Source: Microbacterium sp. MYb66 (lineage in GTDB: Bacteria > Actinomycetota > Actinomycetes > Actinomycetales > Microbacteriaceae). Taken from it: DNA of 64,000 bases. The notes beneath the pieces are model-generated. The model saw only the letters and a program-made list of their open reading frames with translations. It ran no database searches and was not told the DNA's origin. The DNA is taken from assembly GCF_002979435.1 (NCBI RefSeq), contig NZ_PCOV01000004.1:1-64000 (forward strand), in the 5' to 3' direction. A program made the position numbers and the translations under genes. Shown here piece after piece: positions 25,119 to 34,602 of this stretch (position 1 is its first letter; every line of letters starts with the position of its first letter).

Positions 25119-26009
25119 TTACAACCCCAACTGATCCAGCCGTTCCTCGAAGCGCACCTGCACGTCTTCGGGCTCGTCGTCCGCGGCATCGGCCCAGATC
25201 GCGTCGAGCTCCTTCTGCACCGAGTCGGGCAGCGCGGCGAACTTCTCGTCCCACGCGGCGACCGGGGTCCAGTAACCGACGACCTTGAACCGGGTCGCGG
25301 GCAGACCGAGCTCTTTGCGCAGGTACTTGCGCACGTCGCGCAGGGCCACTGTCTCGCCGGCCACCCACACGTAGCCCTCGTCGAGCGGGAGTCGGTCGTC
25401 GACGATGCCGCGCACGAGCGGACCGAGCGCGCTGGGGCCGTGGCCGTTGCCGCCGACCACCCAGGTGACCTCGACGTCGGGGCCGACCTGGAGCGGCACG
25501 CGGTCAGCCTCGCCCGGCACCTCGAGCACGACCCGGGTGCGCACACCCTCCGGCGCGTCGGCGATGATGCGGGCGACGGCGGGAAGCCCGGTGAGGTCGG
25601 CGACGAGCACCTGCCAGGAGATGCCCTCCGGCGGCGAGTACAGACCGGTCGGGGAGTTCAACCCGAGCACGTGCCCCGGCTCCGCGCGCGCGGCCCAGGG
25701 ACCTGCGACACCCGCCTCGTGGACGACGAAGTCGATGTCGAGCTCGCCGGCATCCGGGCGCACACCGCTGATCGTGTACGTGCGCATCGGCGCTTCCGGC
25801 GCGCCTTCCGGCGTCTCCCACCAGTCGCCTGCGGGCACGGGCAGCGACACATCCTTCGGGTCCTCCCCGTGCGGGAAGAACACCCGCACGTACTCATCGC
25901 CGATGCCGGTGCTGAGTAAGTCGGCGACGCCCTCGCCGCCGAGCGTGACGCGGACCAGGGTCGGCGTGAGGGTGGTGGTGCTGCTGACGATGCCGCGGTG
26001 GATGCTCAC
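25119..26009 (-). CDS. Siderophore-interacting protein (SIP), flavin ferric-siderophore reductase
   Basis: 296 aa. It has an FAD-binding N-terminal barrel with the RxYT-type motif MRTYTISG (about residue 76) and a C-terminal NAD(P)H-binding half (VVGGNGHGPS, VWVAGE). These proteins reduce imported ferric siderophores to release iron in the cytoplasm. The GTG start at 26009 overlaps the stop of the preceding ABC gene. It is the last gene of the iron operon. Confidence 0.85.
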   Translation of the reverse strand: MSIHRGIVSSTTTLTPTLVRVTLGGEGVADLLSTGIGDEYVRVFFPHGEDPKDVSLPVPAGDWWETPEGAPEAPMRTYTISGVRPDAGELDIDFVVHEAGVAGPWAARAEPGHVLGLNSPTGLYSPPEGISWQVLVADLTGLPAVARIIADAPEGVRTRVVLEVPGEADRVPLQVGPDVEVTWVVGGNGHGPSALGPLVRGIVDDRLPLDEGYVWVAGETVALRDVRKYLRKELGLPATRFKVVGYWTPVAAWDEKFAALPDSVQKELDAIWADAADDEPEDVQVRFEERLDQLGL

Positions 26010-27802
26010 GGAGTCTCCGTCTCTTCGGTAGGGGTCTGGTCGGCGGTGGCTTGGCGAGGGGATGTGGTCCTGGTCTGCGCGAGCCAGGAGTCGCGGTAGG
26101 GGCCGGCGGTCGCGAGGAGTTCCTCGTGCGTGCCGCGCTGCGTCGCCCGGCCGTCGGCGAACACGACGATCTGCTCGGCGGAGACGGCCTGCTGCAGCCG
26201 GTGAGCGATGAGCAGTGCGGTGCGTCCCTTCCGCAGGGCGGCGATCGCCTCCTCCACCGCGTCGCGGTGATGGAGTCCCACATCGGCGGTGGCCTCGTCG
26301 AGGATCACGATGTCGGGGTCGGCCAGGAACGCCCGGGCGACGGCCAGCTGCTGGATGCGTCCCTCGTCCAGGGGGACGACGGGATCCGCAGGAGAGCCGT
26401 CGCGCTCGGCCGTCATGGCATCGACCGCCCAGGCGGCTCCGACGGCGTGCAGTGCCGCGACCATGTCCTCGTCGCTCGCGTCGGGCGCGACGAGCCGCAG
26501 GTTGTCGGCGATCGTGCCCCGGAACTGGTGCAGCTCCTGCGACAGGTAGTACGGGGCGTCCGCGTCCGACGCGAGGTGCACACGGCCCGAGGTGGGCGGG
26601 TGATGGCCGGCGATCACGCGCGCGAGCGTGCTCTTGCCCGAACCGGACGTGCCCACCAGAGCCGCGGTCGTGCCGGGATCGACCCGCAGCGTCACACCGT
26701 CGATGCCGCGGCCGGTGGTCGGGTAGTGGAACGTCACGTCCTGCACCTCGATCCCGGCGGATGCCCGGGGCGCGGCATCCGGCTCCTGCACGACGGCGGG
26801 CGCGGGCGCGAGGTCGATGACGCCGACGAGCCGCGCGAGACCGATGGCCGCGCGCTGGATGTCGTTGAGACCGAAGATCAGCTGCCCGACCGGGCCGAAC
26901 AGGCGGTGGAAGAGCAGCGCGGCCGTGGTCACCGCGCCCACTGTGATCGCCCCCGAGGACTGCAGGAGGAACCCGGCGCCGAGGATCGCGGCCAGACCGA
27001 CGAGCTCGCCGCCGTTGATCCACCGGAACAGCCGATTCGTCACCCGCACGCCTTCGATCTGCATCCGGATCGACGCCTCGGCGCGCTCGCGGACGCGCTC
27101 GAGTGCGGGCTCCTGCTCGTTGAACGCGGTGAGCGTCTCGATGCCCTCGACCGCGTCGAGCACGGCCTGACTGCGGGCGGCCTCGCGCACTCGGACCTCG
27201 CGGAACACCACGCGCGACTTCCGCAGGAATGCGCGTGTGCCCAGCAGGTAGAACGGCGCGGAGGCGAGGCCCGCGAGCGCGAGCCACGGGTCGAGAGCGG
27301 TGAGCGCGACGACCGACACCCCGATCGCGAAGCCCGCGGAGAGCAGGGTCGGGGCGACGTTCCCTCCGGCTTCGGCCACCGCATCCACATCTCCGGTGAC
27401 GCGCGAGAGCAGGTCGGCGCTCTCCCCGTCGTCGACCTCGCTGACCGGCAGCCGCATCGCCGAAGCGAACACGTCTTCGCGCAGGGTGGCGAGCATGTCC
27501 TGCACGAGACCCGTGAGTACGCGCACCGCCCACAGCATCATCACGGCCGCACCGATCGCACCGAGGCCTGCTCCCGCCACCCAGCCGGAGATGACCGTGA
27601 ACCCGGCGTCGGACGACACGGCATCGACGATGCGTCCGAGGCACGCGGGCATCACGATGCCGAGAGCGGATGCCGCGAGGAAGAGCGCAGCGACCGCCGC
27701 GGTTCTGGCCGGATGCTGTCGCAGGAGCCCGCCGACGACGGCTCGCACGCGGACGCTGGAGGCGATCGGCAGCAGCGGAGTGGTCGAGGTCGCATCAGTC
27801 AT
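26006..27802 (-). CDS. ABC half-transporter (IrtB-like), TM domain plus active-type NBD
   Basis: 598 aa with six TM helices in the N-terminal 310 residues and a C-terminal NBD. Walker A GTSGSGKST (about 384-392) is intact. Walker B (IVILDE, about 498-503) and the H-loop (AHRL, about 533) are also present. Its signature is changed to LDEGRIQQLAVARA in place of LSGGQ. The preceding gene encodes a complementary half, so together they form a heterodimer. The start at 27802 overlaps the previous stop; an alternative start 9 nt earlier exists. Exporter-fold IrtAB in mycobacteria imports siderophores, which is a plausible role here. Confidence 0.82.
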   Translation of the reverse strand: MTDATSTTPLLPIASSVRVRAVVGGLLRQHPARTAAVAALFLAASALGIVMPACLGRIVDAVSSDAGFTVISGWVAGAGLGAIGAAVMMLWAVRVLTGLVQDMLATLREDVFASAMRLPVSEVDDGESADLLSRVTGDVDAVAEAGGNVAPTLLSAGFAIGVSVVALTALDPWLALAGLASAPFYLLGTRAFLRKSRVVFREVRVREAARSQAVLDAVEGIETLTAFNEQEPALERVRERAEASIRMQIEGVRVTNRLFRWINGGELVGLAAILGAGFLLQSSGAITVGAVTTAALLFHRLFGPVGQLIFGLNDIQRAAIGLARLVGVIDLAPAPAVVQEPDAAPRASAGIEVQDVTFHYPTTGRGIDGVTLRVDPGTTAALVGTSGSGKSTLARVIAGHHPPTSGRVHLASDADAPYYLSQELHQFRGTIADNLRLVAPDASDEDMVAALHAVGAAWAVDAMTAERDGSPADPVVPLDEGRIQQLAVARAFLADPDIVILDEATADVGLHHRDAVEEAIAALRKGRTALLIAHRLQQAVSAEQIVVFADGRATQRGTHEELLATAGPYRDSWLAQTRTTSPRQATADQTPTEETETP

Positions 27803-29432
27803 GCGCAGCATCCGTTCCGAGGGAGGGGAGCTCGATGATCCGGTCGCACGCACCGAGCAGCACGGGGGAGGTGGTGATCACGATCACGGTCTCGTCGTGC
27901 GCGGCGAGAGCACGGGCGATGTGCGCCTCGGTGAGGGCGTCGACGGCCGAGGTCGGCTCGTCGAGCACCAGCACGTCGGCATCCGCGTGCAGGGCGCGGG
28001 CGATGCCGATGCGCTGCCGCTGCCCGCCCGAGAGACGTCGTCCGGCCTCGCCGACCTGCGATTCCCAGCCGCCGACCTGCACCACGGTGTCGTGCAGCGC
28101 CGCCATCTCGACGAGCGCCGGCTGGGCGGGCTCGTCCACTCCGTGACCGCGCACGGCCTCGCGCAGGCTCCCGCTCACGATCGTCTGGCCGTGCGGCGGT
28201 GCGACGACCCGGCGACGGTACTCCACCGGATCCAGGTCGGTCAGGTCTTGGAACGCGCCGTCGACGGCGAGCGACACGAGGCCGCGTTCCGGGCGCGAGC
28301 GCAGTCCCAGAAGGCGCGAGAGAGCGCGGGCCGTGTCGCTGTCGGCGGGACGGATGCCGAGCAGCTCCCGCTCGCGCACCTCCACGCGCGGGGATCCCGG
28401 GTCGGCACGGAAAGCCAGCACGACATCGCCGGCAGGTTCCGCGGGGACAGGACTCGCGGCCGGTGCATCGAGGAGGTCGTCGGCGTCGATCACCTCGGCG
28501 AGCCGCTTGGCGGAGGCGAGCTTGTGGATCCAGTTCGAGGGGAACGAGCCGGCGTAGGCGAGGTAGCCGCTGATGAACTGCGCGAGCCCGAGCACGGTCA
28601 CCAGTTCGCCGATGCTGATGCGGCCCTCCGCGGCGAACCATGCCGACATGCCGGCGAGGGCGGTCGTCGCGACCGCGGCCAGTGTGCCGCTCACCGCCTC
28701 GTACGAGGCGAGCGATCGACCGGCCGCTGTCGCCGCGCGGCGGGAGGTGTCGCTGGCCGCGACGTAGCGGCGCACGGCCTCCTCGCGGGCGCCGATCCCC
28801 ACGAGCACTCGGAAGCCGCTCATGAAGTCGGCCGCGACCGCGCCGGCCTCGGTCGCCGCGTGCTGCTCGGCGAAGCCGCGGCGTTCGAGCGGGCGCGAGA
28901 CGACCTGCATCACGAACATCATCACGACGGTCGACCCGAACACCACGATCGTCGCGACGGGCGAGATCACCAGCATCGCGAGTCCGGCCCCGATGATCGC
29001 GGCGATCGTGGAGCACTGCTGCGCGACCGACCAGGCGACTCCGGCCACGCGGTAGGTGTCGGAGGTGACGAAGGTGAGCGCCTCACCCGGGGTCACCGCG
29101 CGGCGGGAGAGCCGGGGGCGCAGCATCCGGGACAGCGTGAGATGCCGCAGCGCCTGCTCGCCGTATCCGTAGATCGACACCATGAGCCGGGAGGCCGACT
29201 GGTAGCTCGCGGTCAGCACCAGGAACGTGCCGACCAGCACACCGAGCCAGATCGCGAGTGCTGCGGGGTCGGCGGGAAGCACCGCCCTGTCGATCGTCGC
29301 GCCGATGATGACCGGGATCGTCGCCTCGGCGAGGGCGTGCACGATGAGAAGCGCAGTCGCCCCGGCGAGGGCGACCCCGCGCCCTTCCGACTTCAGTGCG
29401 ATCCGGAACAGCCGCTTCGGAGTGGACGTCAC
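27795..29432 (-). CDS. ABC half-transporter (IrtA-like) with degenerate ATP site
   Basis: 545 aa with six TM helices and a C-terminal NBD. The Walker A position reads LLGIRPADSDTARA (about 357-370) and lacks the P-loop glycines and lysine. The H-loop is TTSP rather than AHR (about 515). The signature LSGGQRQRIG (467-476) and Walker B VLVLDE (487-492) are intact. It therefore supplies the signature for the partner's ATP site but cannot bind ATP normally itself. The start is GTG at 29432, overlapping the preceding stop (GTGA). A role in siderophore transport follows from the operon. Confidence 0.82.
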   Translation of the reverse strand: MTSTPKRLFRIALKSEGRGVALAGATALLIVHALAEATIPVIIGATIDRAVLPADPAALAIWLGVLVGTFLVLTASYQSASRLMVSIYGYGEQALRHLTLSRMLRPRLSRRAVTPGEALTFVTSDTYRVAGVAWSVAQQCSTIAAIIGAGLAMLVISPVATIVVFGSTVVMMFVMQVVSRPLERRGFAEQHAATEAGAVAADFMSGFRVLVGIGAREEAVRRYVAASDTSRRAATAAGRSLASYEAVSGTLAAVATTALAGMSAWFAAEGRISIGELVTVLGLAQFISGYLAYAGSFPSNWIHKLASAKRLAEVIDADDLLDAPAASPVPAEPAGDVVLAFRADPGSPRVEVRERELLGIRPADSDTARALSRLLGLRSRPERGLVSLAVDGAFQDLTDLDPVEYRRRVVAPPHGQTIVSGSLREAVRGHGVDEPAQPALVEMAALHDTVVQVGGWESQVGEAGRRLSGGQRQRIGIARALHADADVLVLDEPTSAVDALTEAHIARALAAHDETVIVITTSPVLLGACDRIIELPSLGTDAAHD

Positions 29433-30217
29433 GGCGTCCGCCGACCGAGCGGGAGCACCAGCGGCGTTCCCGAGACGGGATCGGTGATCACACGACACGG
29501 CAGGTCGTAGACGGTCTGCACGAGCTCGGCCGTGATGATCTCACGGGGGTCGCCCTGCGCCACGATGGCCCCGTCGCGCATCGCCACGAGATGGGTCGCG
29601 TAGCGGGCGGCGTGATTGAGATCGTGCAGCACGGCGACCAGTGTGGTGCCGTCGCGATGCAGGTCGGCGAACAGCTCCATCAGGTCGATCTGGTGGGCGA
29701 TGTCGAGGAAGGTCGTCGGCTCGTCCAGCAGCAGGTGCTTCGTCTGCTGGGCCAGGGCCATCGCGACCCAGACGCGCTGCCGCTGCCCTCCGGAGAGCTC
29801 GTCGACGAGACGCCGCGAGAGGTCGGTGACCCCCGTCGCCGCCATCGCCTCGGAGACCGCCCGCTCGTCGGCGCTGCTCCAGGTGCGCATGGCGCTCTGG
29901 TGCGGGAACCGACCGCGGCCCACCAGGTCGGCGACCGTGATGCCGTCGGGAGCGATGGACGACTGCGGCAGCAGCCCCAGTTTGCGGGCGGCCTCCTTCG
30001 GCTTGAGCGAGCGCAGCTCGTCGCCGTCGAGGAGCACGGCGCCGGTCGTCGGACGCAGCAGACGGGCGAACCCGCGCAGTAGAGTCGATTTTCCGCACGC
30101 GTTGGGCCCGATGATGATCGTGAACGAGCCGTCCGGGACCTCGAGGGACAGGTCGGAGATGATGGGGGTCTCTCCGTAGCCCAGCGTGATGTCGCGGGCC
30201 AGCAGCGAAGCGGTCAT
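29429..30217 (-). CDS. Iron-siderophore ABC transporter ATP-binding protein (FecE/FhuC type)
   Basis: 262 aa. Walker A is GPNACGKST (Ala in place of Gly is common in this family), the signature LSGGQRQR, Walker B LLLDEPTTFLD, and the H-loop LHDLNHAARY. It powers the two FecCD-type permeases encoded upstream. The ATG at 30217 follows AAAGGAAC. It overlaps the next gene by GTGA. Confidence 0.9.
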   Translation of the reverse strand: MTASLLARDITLGYGETPIISDLSLEVPDGSFTIIIGPNACGKSTLLRGFARLLRPTTGAVLLDGDELRSLKPKEAARKLGLLPQSSIAPDGITVADLVGRGRFPHQSAMRTWSSADERAVSEAMAATGVTDLSRRLVDELSGGQRQRVWVAMALAQQTKHLLLDEPTTFLDIAHQIDLMELFADLHRDGTTLVAVLHDLNHAARYATHLVAMRDGAIVAQGDPREIITAELVQTVYDLPCRVITDPVSGTPLVLPLGRRTP

Positions 30218-30228
30218 GGGTGTTCCTT

Positions 30229-31332
30229 TCAGGTGCGGCGCGCGTACTGGGCGGCCAGCAGCCAGGCGAGGTAGATGCCGCCGACCGAGACCGTCACCAC
30301 GCCGACCGGCACGGCGACGAGCTGGGCGACGGCGTCCGACACCACGACGAGGGCGGCGCCGGTCAGCATCACGGGCACCGTGCCCATCGGTGTGTTCGAG
30401 CGGGTGAGTCGCTGCGAGATCTGCGGGGCCGCGAGGGCGATGAACGAGATGGGGCCGGCGGCGGCGGTGACGAGTGCGACCAGGGCCACGCCGAACACCA
30501 TGGCCGCGAGCCGGGTGCGCCCCGGACTGATGCCGAGGGCGGTGGCTGCATCGTCGCCCATCTCCAGAACCGGCAATGTGCGGGCGAGGGGGAGGGAGAG
30601 CACGGTCACGATCGCGAACACGATCGACGCGGGGATGAGCTGGTCGAAGCCGAGCGAGGCGAGCGAGCCCGCACCCCAGGTCGCGGCCATCATCGCCTTC
30701 TCGACGCTGACCGAGATCAGGATCCACGAGGTGAGGGATCCGAGCCCGGCCGAGACGCCGATGCCGACGATGATCAGGCGGAACGACGACATCGTGTTCT
30801 TGCTGGCGAGCACGTAGACGAGCAGGGCGGTGAGCAGGCCGCCGACGAGCGCGCCCGCCGCCTTGAACATGTAGGTGTTCAGCTCGAGCACGACCATCAC
30901 GAGCGTGACGCCGAACTGGGCGCCGATCCCGAATCCGATGATGTCGGGGGAGCCGAGCGGGTTGCGGGTGAGCGACTGGAAGATGCCGCCGGCGAGGGCG
31001 AGGGCCGCCCCGCACAGCACCGCGAACAGCACCCGCGGGAGGCGCCATTCGAAGACCACCTGGCGGATGTCGGGATCGGATGCCGGGTCGACGATCGCCC
31101 GGATGACCGAGGGGAAGTCCACCTCGTAGGCGCCGAGCGTCATCGAGGCGAGGCCGGCCCCGATGATCACGACGACGAGGGCGAGGCTGACGACCACGGA
31201 GCGCACGGGGATGAGGGCGGCGATGCGCGCGGTCTCGATCCGGATCAGGCGGCGTCCGTGATCGACCGGTGCGAACTCGGCGCGGACGGCGCCGATGTCG
31301 GGCAGGGCCACGGGCTTCTCGTCGATGCTCAC
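30229..31332 (-). CDS. Iron-siderophore ABC transporter permease (FecCD family)
   Basis: 367 aa with 9-10 hydrophobic segments. It has the FecCD hallmarks RLPRVLFAVLCGAALALAGG, QSLTRNPLGSPDIIGF and the AAAGPISFIALAAPQISQRL coupling-loop region. It forms a membrane heterodimer with the following permease. GTG start at 31332 inside the stop of the upstream permease. Confidence 0.9.
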   Translation of the reverse strand: MSIDEKPVALPDIGAVRAEFAPVDHGRRLIRIETARIAALIPVRSVVVSLALVVVIIGAGLASMTLGAYEVDFPSVIRAIVDPASDPDIRQVVFEWRLPRVLFAVLCGAALALAGGIFQSLTRNPLGSPDIIGFGIGAQFGVTLVMVVLELNTYMFKAAGALVGGLLTALLVYVLASKNTMSSFRLIIVGIGVSAGLGSLTSWILISVSVEKAMMAATWGAGSLASLGFDQLIPASIVFAIVTVLSLPLARTLPVLEMGDDAATALGISPGRTRLAAMVFGVALVALVTAAAGPISFIALAAPQISQRLTRSNTPMGTVPVMLTGAALVVVSDAVAQLVAVPVGVVTVSVGGIYLAWLLAAQYARRT

Positions 31333-32414
31333 AGTCCGCTCACCCGCTTGCGGCGCACGAGGATGATCAGGATGGGCGCTCCCAGGAGGGCGGTCACGAT
31401 CCCCACGCGGAGTTCTCCGCTGGGCAGCACGATGCGGCCGAGGATGTCGGCGAACAGCAGGAACGAGGGACCGATGATCATCGAGTAGGTCAGCACCCAT
31501 CGCTGATCCGGTCCGGTGAACCAGCGGACGATGTGCGGGATCATGAGCCCGACGAAGGCGATGGGACCGGCGGCGGCGACGCTGGTTCCGGCCAGCAGGG
31601 TGACGGCGATGATGACCAGCACGCGGGTCACGCGCACGCGCGCTCCGAGAGCCTGGGCCAGATCGTCGCCCAGGGCGAGGGCGTTCAGCGAGCGTGCGCA
31701 GAAGAGGCCGATCAGCAGGCCGAGCGCGATCAGGGGTGCGGCCCAGGCGAGCTGATCGAGGGTGCGTCCGCCGATGGAGCCGACTCCCCAGAAGCGCATG
31801 ACCTGAAGGGTGCCGAGGTCGCGAAGCACGATCGCGGTGGTGAATCCGGTGAAGGCCGCGCCGAGCGCGACTCCGGCGAGGGTGAGCTTCATGGGCGTCG
31901 CGCCCGAGGCCCCGAACGAGCCGAGGAAGTAGACGAGCATGGTCAGGACGAAGGCTCCGCCGAGGGCGAAGGGCACGTAGGCGCCCGGGGTCGTGAGCCC
32001 GAGCACGCCGACCGCGAAGGTGACGGCGAAGGAGGCGCCGGCGTTGACGCCGAGGATGCCGGGGTCGGCGAGCGGGTTGCGGGTGAATGCCTGGATCAGC
32101 CCGCCGCACACGGCAAGGGCGGCACCCACGACGATGCCGAGCAGCGTGCGCGGCACGCGCAGCTCGACGACCATCAGGTGGAGAGGATTCTCATCGTCGT
32201 AGGCGAAGAGGGAGTGGAGCACCGTGACGGGGTCGATCGCGCGGTTGCCGACGGCGAGCGAGGCGAGGACGGCGACCACCAGCACCGCCACCGAGACGAT
32301 CAGTCCCAGAACGAGCGTCCCGTTGCGGTGCGGGGAGTCGCCTGCACGACTCCCCGCACCCGTGTTCGAGACGTCCGTGTCGTCTTGCGTCGCCAGGGAC
32401 ACCTCGCGGGTCAC
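31329..32414 (-). CDS. Iron-siderophore ABC transporter permease (FecCD family)
   Basis: 361 aa with the same fold as the neighbouring permease: RVPRTLLGIVVGAALAVCGG, QAFTRNPLADPGILGV and AAAGPIAFVGLMIPHIVRW. It starts GTG and overlaps the stop of the substrate-binding lipoprotein gene by the GTGA arrangement. The two permeases and the FecE-like ATPase make a complete importer. Confidence 0.9.
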   Translation of the reverse strand: MTREVSLATQDDTDVSNTGAGSRAGDSPHRNGTLVLGLIVSVAVLVVAVLASLAVGNRAIDPVTVLHSLFAYDDENPLHLMVVELRVPRTLLGIVVGAALAVCGGLIQAFTRNPLADPGILGVNAGASFAVTFAVGVLGLTTPGAYVPFALGGAFVLTMLVYFLGSFGASGATPMKLTLAGVALGAAFTGFTTAIVLRDLGTLQVMRFWGVGSIGGRTLDQLAWAAPLIALGLLIGLFCARSLNALALGDDLAQALGARVRVTRVLVIIAVTLLAGTSVAAAGPIAFVGLMIPHIVRWFTGPDQRWVLTYSMIIGPSFLLFADILGRIVLPSGELRVGIVTALLGAPILIILVRRKRVSGL

Positions 32415-33472
32415 TTCCCGGCGATGGTCGGCTCGCCCTGCAGCGCCGCTGCGAGGTCGTCGACGTACTTCGGGAGGATGTACTTCAGCGAGAGCACGGT
32501 CGGTGCGCTGATCGCGGACGCCTCGGCGTCGTCGGCGTAGATCACGTAGGAGCCGTTGGCGATGGGCTCCCAGCGGGAGACGACCTTGTTCTCGACGGTG
32601 TACTCGCCCTCGTCGACGCTGCCGCCCCAGGCTGCGAACAGGTCGGCCTGCACGTCGTAGAGCTTCTCGAGGCTGACGCCGGTGTACCAGTTGTCGCCCT
32701 CGGCGCTCGCGAGGAAGCTGTCCATCGCCGAGGTCGAGGTGAAGCCGAGTGCTTCCGTGATGCGCACGCGGGGGTCGTACTCCAGGTAGACGCCGAGGTC
32801 GGTACCGCCCTCGTTCAGGGTCAGACCCCAGACGAAGGTCTTGTCCTGGAACTCGGGGTGCTCGCCCGAGAGGGCGGTGATCTGCTCCTCGGTCTCGGCG
32901 ATCAGCTCCTCGGCTTTGGCGTCCTCCGACAGAGCCTTGCCGACCGTGCGTGTCATACCCTCCCAGGTGCCGGGGTTCCAGGGGCCCTCGATGTAGGGGA
33001 CGGTCGGGGCGATCTCGCTCAGACGCTCGTACTCGATGTCGGTGACGCCCGAGTAGAGGCTCAGGATCAGATCGGGCTTGAGCTCCTTGATCGCCTCGTA
33101 GTTCGGACCGTCCTCGACGAAGGGGATGATCTCGGGAGTCTCGCCGTACTCCTCGGTGACGAACTCTTCGAACCAGGGCTGGTAGCCGCTTTCGTCGGCG
33201 CCCCAGACCTCTTCGATGCCGACGGGGTTGGTGCCGAGGGCGGCGACGATGTCGGGCGTCATCCAGCCGAGGGCGACCACGCGCTGAGGCTTCTCGGGGA
33301 TCACGGTCTTGCCGTGACCGTGCTCGATGACCACGCCGTCGGCTGACGTGGGTGCGGATTCGGCGGCTTCACCGGATGCCGTGCACCCCGCCAGGGTGAG
33401 GGCGGCGGCGATGGCCGCGGCGACGAGGGCAGAGCCTCGGCGGATCTTCGGGCGCGCGAGAGCGTGCGACAT
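32411..33472 (-). CDS. Iron-siderophore ABC transporter substrate-binding lipoprotein
   Basis: 353 aa with a twin-charged signal (MSHALARPKIRRGSALV) and lipobox LTLAGC ending at Cys29 or so, then a Fe-siderophore binding fold (QRVVALGWMTPDIVAALG, KPDLIL). It is anchored on the outside of the membrane and delivers siderophore to the FecCD pair. AAGGAG precedes the ATG. An IdeR-type box lies 53 bp upstream of the start, so this is the first gene of the iron operon. Confidence 0.9.
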   Translation of the reverse strand: MSHALARPKIRRGSALVAAAIAAALTLAGCTASGEAAESAPTSADGVVIEHGHGKTVIPEKPQRVVALGWMTPDIVAALGTNPVGIEEVWGADESGYQPWFEEFVTEEYGETPEIIPFVEDGPNYEAIKELKPDLILSLYSGVTDIEYERLSEIAPTVPYIEGPWNPGTWEGMTRTVGKALSEDAKAEELIAETEEQITALSGEHPEFQDKTFVWGLTLNEGGTDLGVYLEYDPRVRITEALGFTSTSAMDSFLASAEGDNWYTGVSLEKLYDVQADLFAAWGGSVDEGEYTVENKVVSRWEPIANGSYVIYADDAEASAISAPTVLSLKYILPKYVDDLAAALQGEPTIAGK

Positions 33473-33524
33473 GGTTCTCCTTCGGGAAGGGGGGAGGGGC
33501 GTGCCGCATCGACGCGGCGTGAAG

Positions 33525-33543
33525 TTAGGTAAGCATGCCCTAA
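33525..33543 (-). promoter_or_regulatory. IdeR/DtxR-type iron box
   Basis: The 19-bp site TTAGGTAAGCATGCCCTAA closely follows the DtxR/IdeR consensus TTAGGTTAGGCTAACCTAA. It is placed just upstream of the lipoprotein gene, so iron repression of the whole 8-kb operon is expected. Exact promoter boxes were not fixed. Confidence 0.75.
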
Positions 33544-33641
33544 CAGAACGATGCTAGAACGCGGATGCCGCACCCAGTGTTGCGGGAGCGACGACTTGTG
33601 TCGCTGAACCGACAATCGCGGTCGGATTCACCGCGGTGCGG

Positions 33642-34484
33642 TCACCGCCAGTAGAGCTGGTGGGCCGCGTCGGCCTGCACGCGCGCCACGTGCTGACGGG
33701 GCGTGATCCCGAACCGTTCCTTGAACGCCGCGGAGAAGGCGCTCGTCGTGGCGTACCCGCAGCGGTGCGCCGCCGCCCCGATCGGGGTGCCGTCGACGAT
33801 CAGCCGCGCGCCGAGAGTCATCCGCACGCCGGTGCGCCACCGACCGAAGCTCATGCCGACGTCGTTCTGGAAGATCCGCAGCACCGTCCGCTCGTGGAGT
33901 CCGTGGGCGGCGAACAGGTCGATCGCGCTGCGGGGGTCGCCGGGGTCGGCGAGCACGGCGCGCACGAGCGGTGCGACCCGTTCGTCGGCGGGCATCGGCA
34001 CCTCGCCCCATTCGCTCGCGGCCTCCGGCACCGGCTGCTGCAGCATCTCGATCAGCACCGACTGGATGCGCACGCGCAGGTCGGTCGGCATGTCGTTGAT
34101 GCCGAGGTGGAGGAGCATCTCCTGCACGGCCCGCGGCACCAGCACCCGGGTGATGTCGTCGATCGGCGAAGTCAATGCGGAGTCGGGGATGTACGTGTAG
34201 CACCCGGTCGAGTCGGGCTCGTGGTGGGCGGTGTGCGGGGTGTTCGCGGGGATCCACACGCCCTGGCCGGGAGCCAGTCGCCACCGTGCGTCCTGCAGGT
34301 GCACCCAGACCGTGCCGCGGTAGCACCAGGCCAGCATCGGATCGGCGTGGCTGTGCGGCGGCGAGAGCGGGCGGGATCCGGTGTCCTCGGCGGTGACGAC
34401 ACCGGTGCCCATCAGGTAGGGCTCGTTCACGGTCGACGGATACGAAGGGCTCGCCGCCCAGTCGTCCTGCCGGTATGAGTTCAT
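33642..34484 (-). CDS. AraC family transcriptional regulator with cupin sensor domain
   Basis: 280 aa. The N-terminal cupin-like part has PPHSHADPML and HTAHHEPDS histidines (possible metal or ligand site). The C-terminal double HTH is visible (ATTSAFSAAFKERFGITPRQH). GGAG precedes the ATG at 34484. It neighbours the siderophore operon and may regulate it, though the order (converging on nothing and divergent from arfB) does not prove this. Alternative upstream starts give low-quality sequence and are rejected. Confidence 0.78.
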   Translation of the reverse strand: MNSYRQDDWAASPSYPSTVNEPYLMGTGVVTAEDTGSRPLSPPHSHADPMLAWCYRGTVWVHLQDARWRLAPGQGVWIPANTPHTAHHEPDSTGCYTYIPDSALTSPIDDITRVLVPRAVQEMLLHLGINDMPTDLRVRIQSVLIEMLQQPVPEAASEWGEVPMPADERVAPLVRAVLADPGDPRSAIDLFAAHGLHERTVLRIFQNDVGMSFGRWRTGVRMTLGARLIVDGTPIGAAAHRCGYATTSAFSAAFKERFGITPRQHVARVQADAAHQLYWR

Positions 34485-34566
34485 CGGTGCTCCGCATGAC
34501 GGCCGCGGGCATCGCTGTGGCGTGGATGCCGCCGAACCCACCGCACCCCGCAATGCTAGCCCGGGT

Positions 34567-34581
34567 GAGGCGCTGCGCCTC
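34567..34581. promoter_or_regulatory. 15-bp palindrome in the AraC/ArfB intergenic region
   Basis: GAGGCGC-T-GCGCCTC, perfect. It lies 22 bp before the arfB start and 83 bp before the AraC start. It could be an operator or only a fortuitous GC palindrome. Confidence 0.3.
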
Positions 34582-34602
34582 CTGAGGCCGGATGATGGAG
34601 AC

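Noticed and set aside
26051..27838. Long plus-strand open frame over the ABC half-transporter
   Set aside because: It is rich in His/Arg/Glu/Gly without a fold and is the reverse of a gene with clear Walker motifs.
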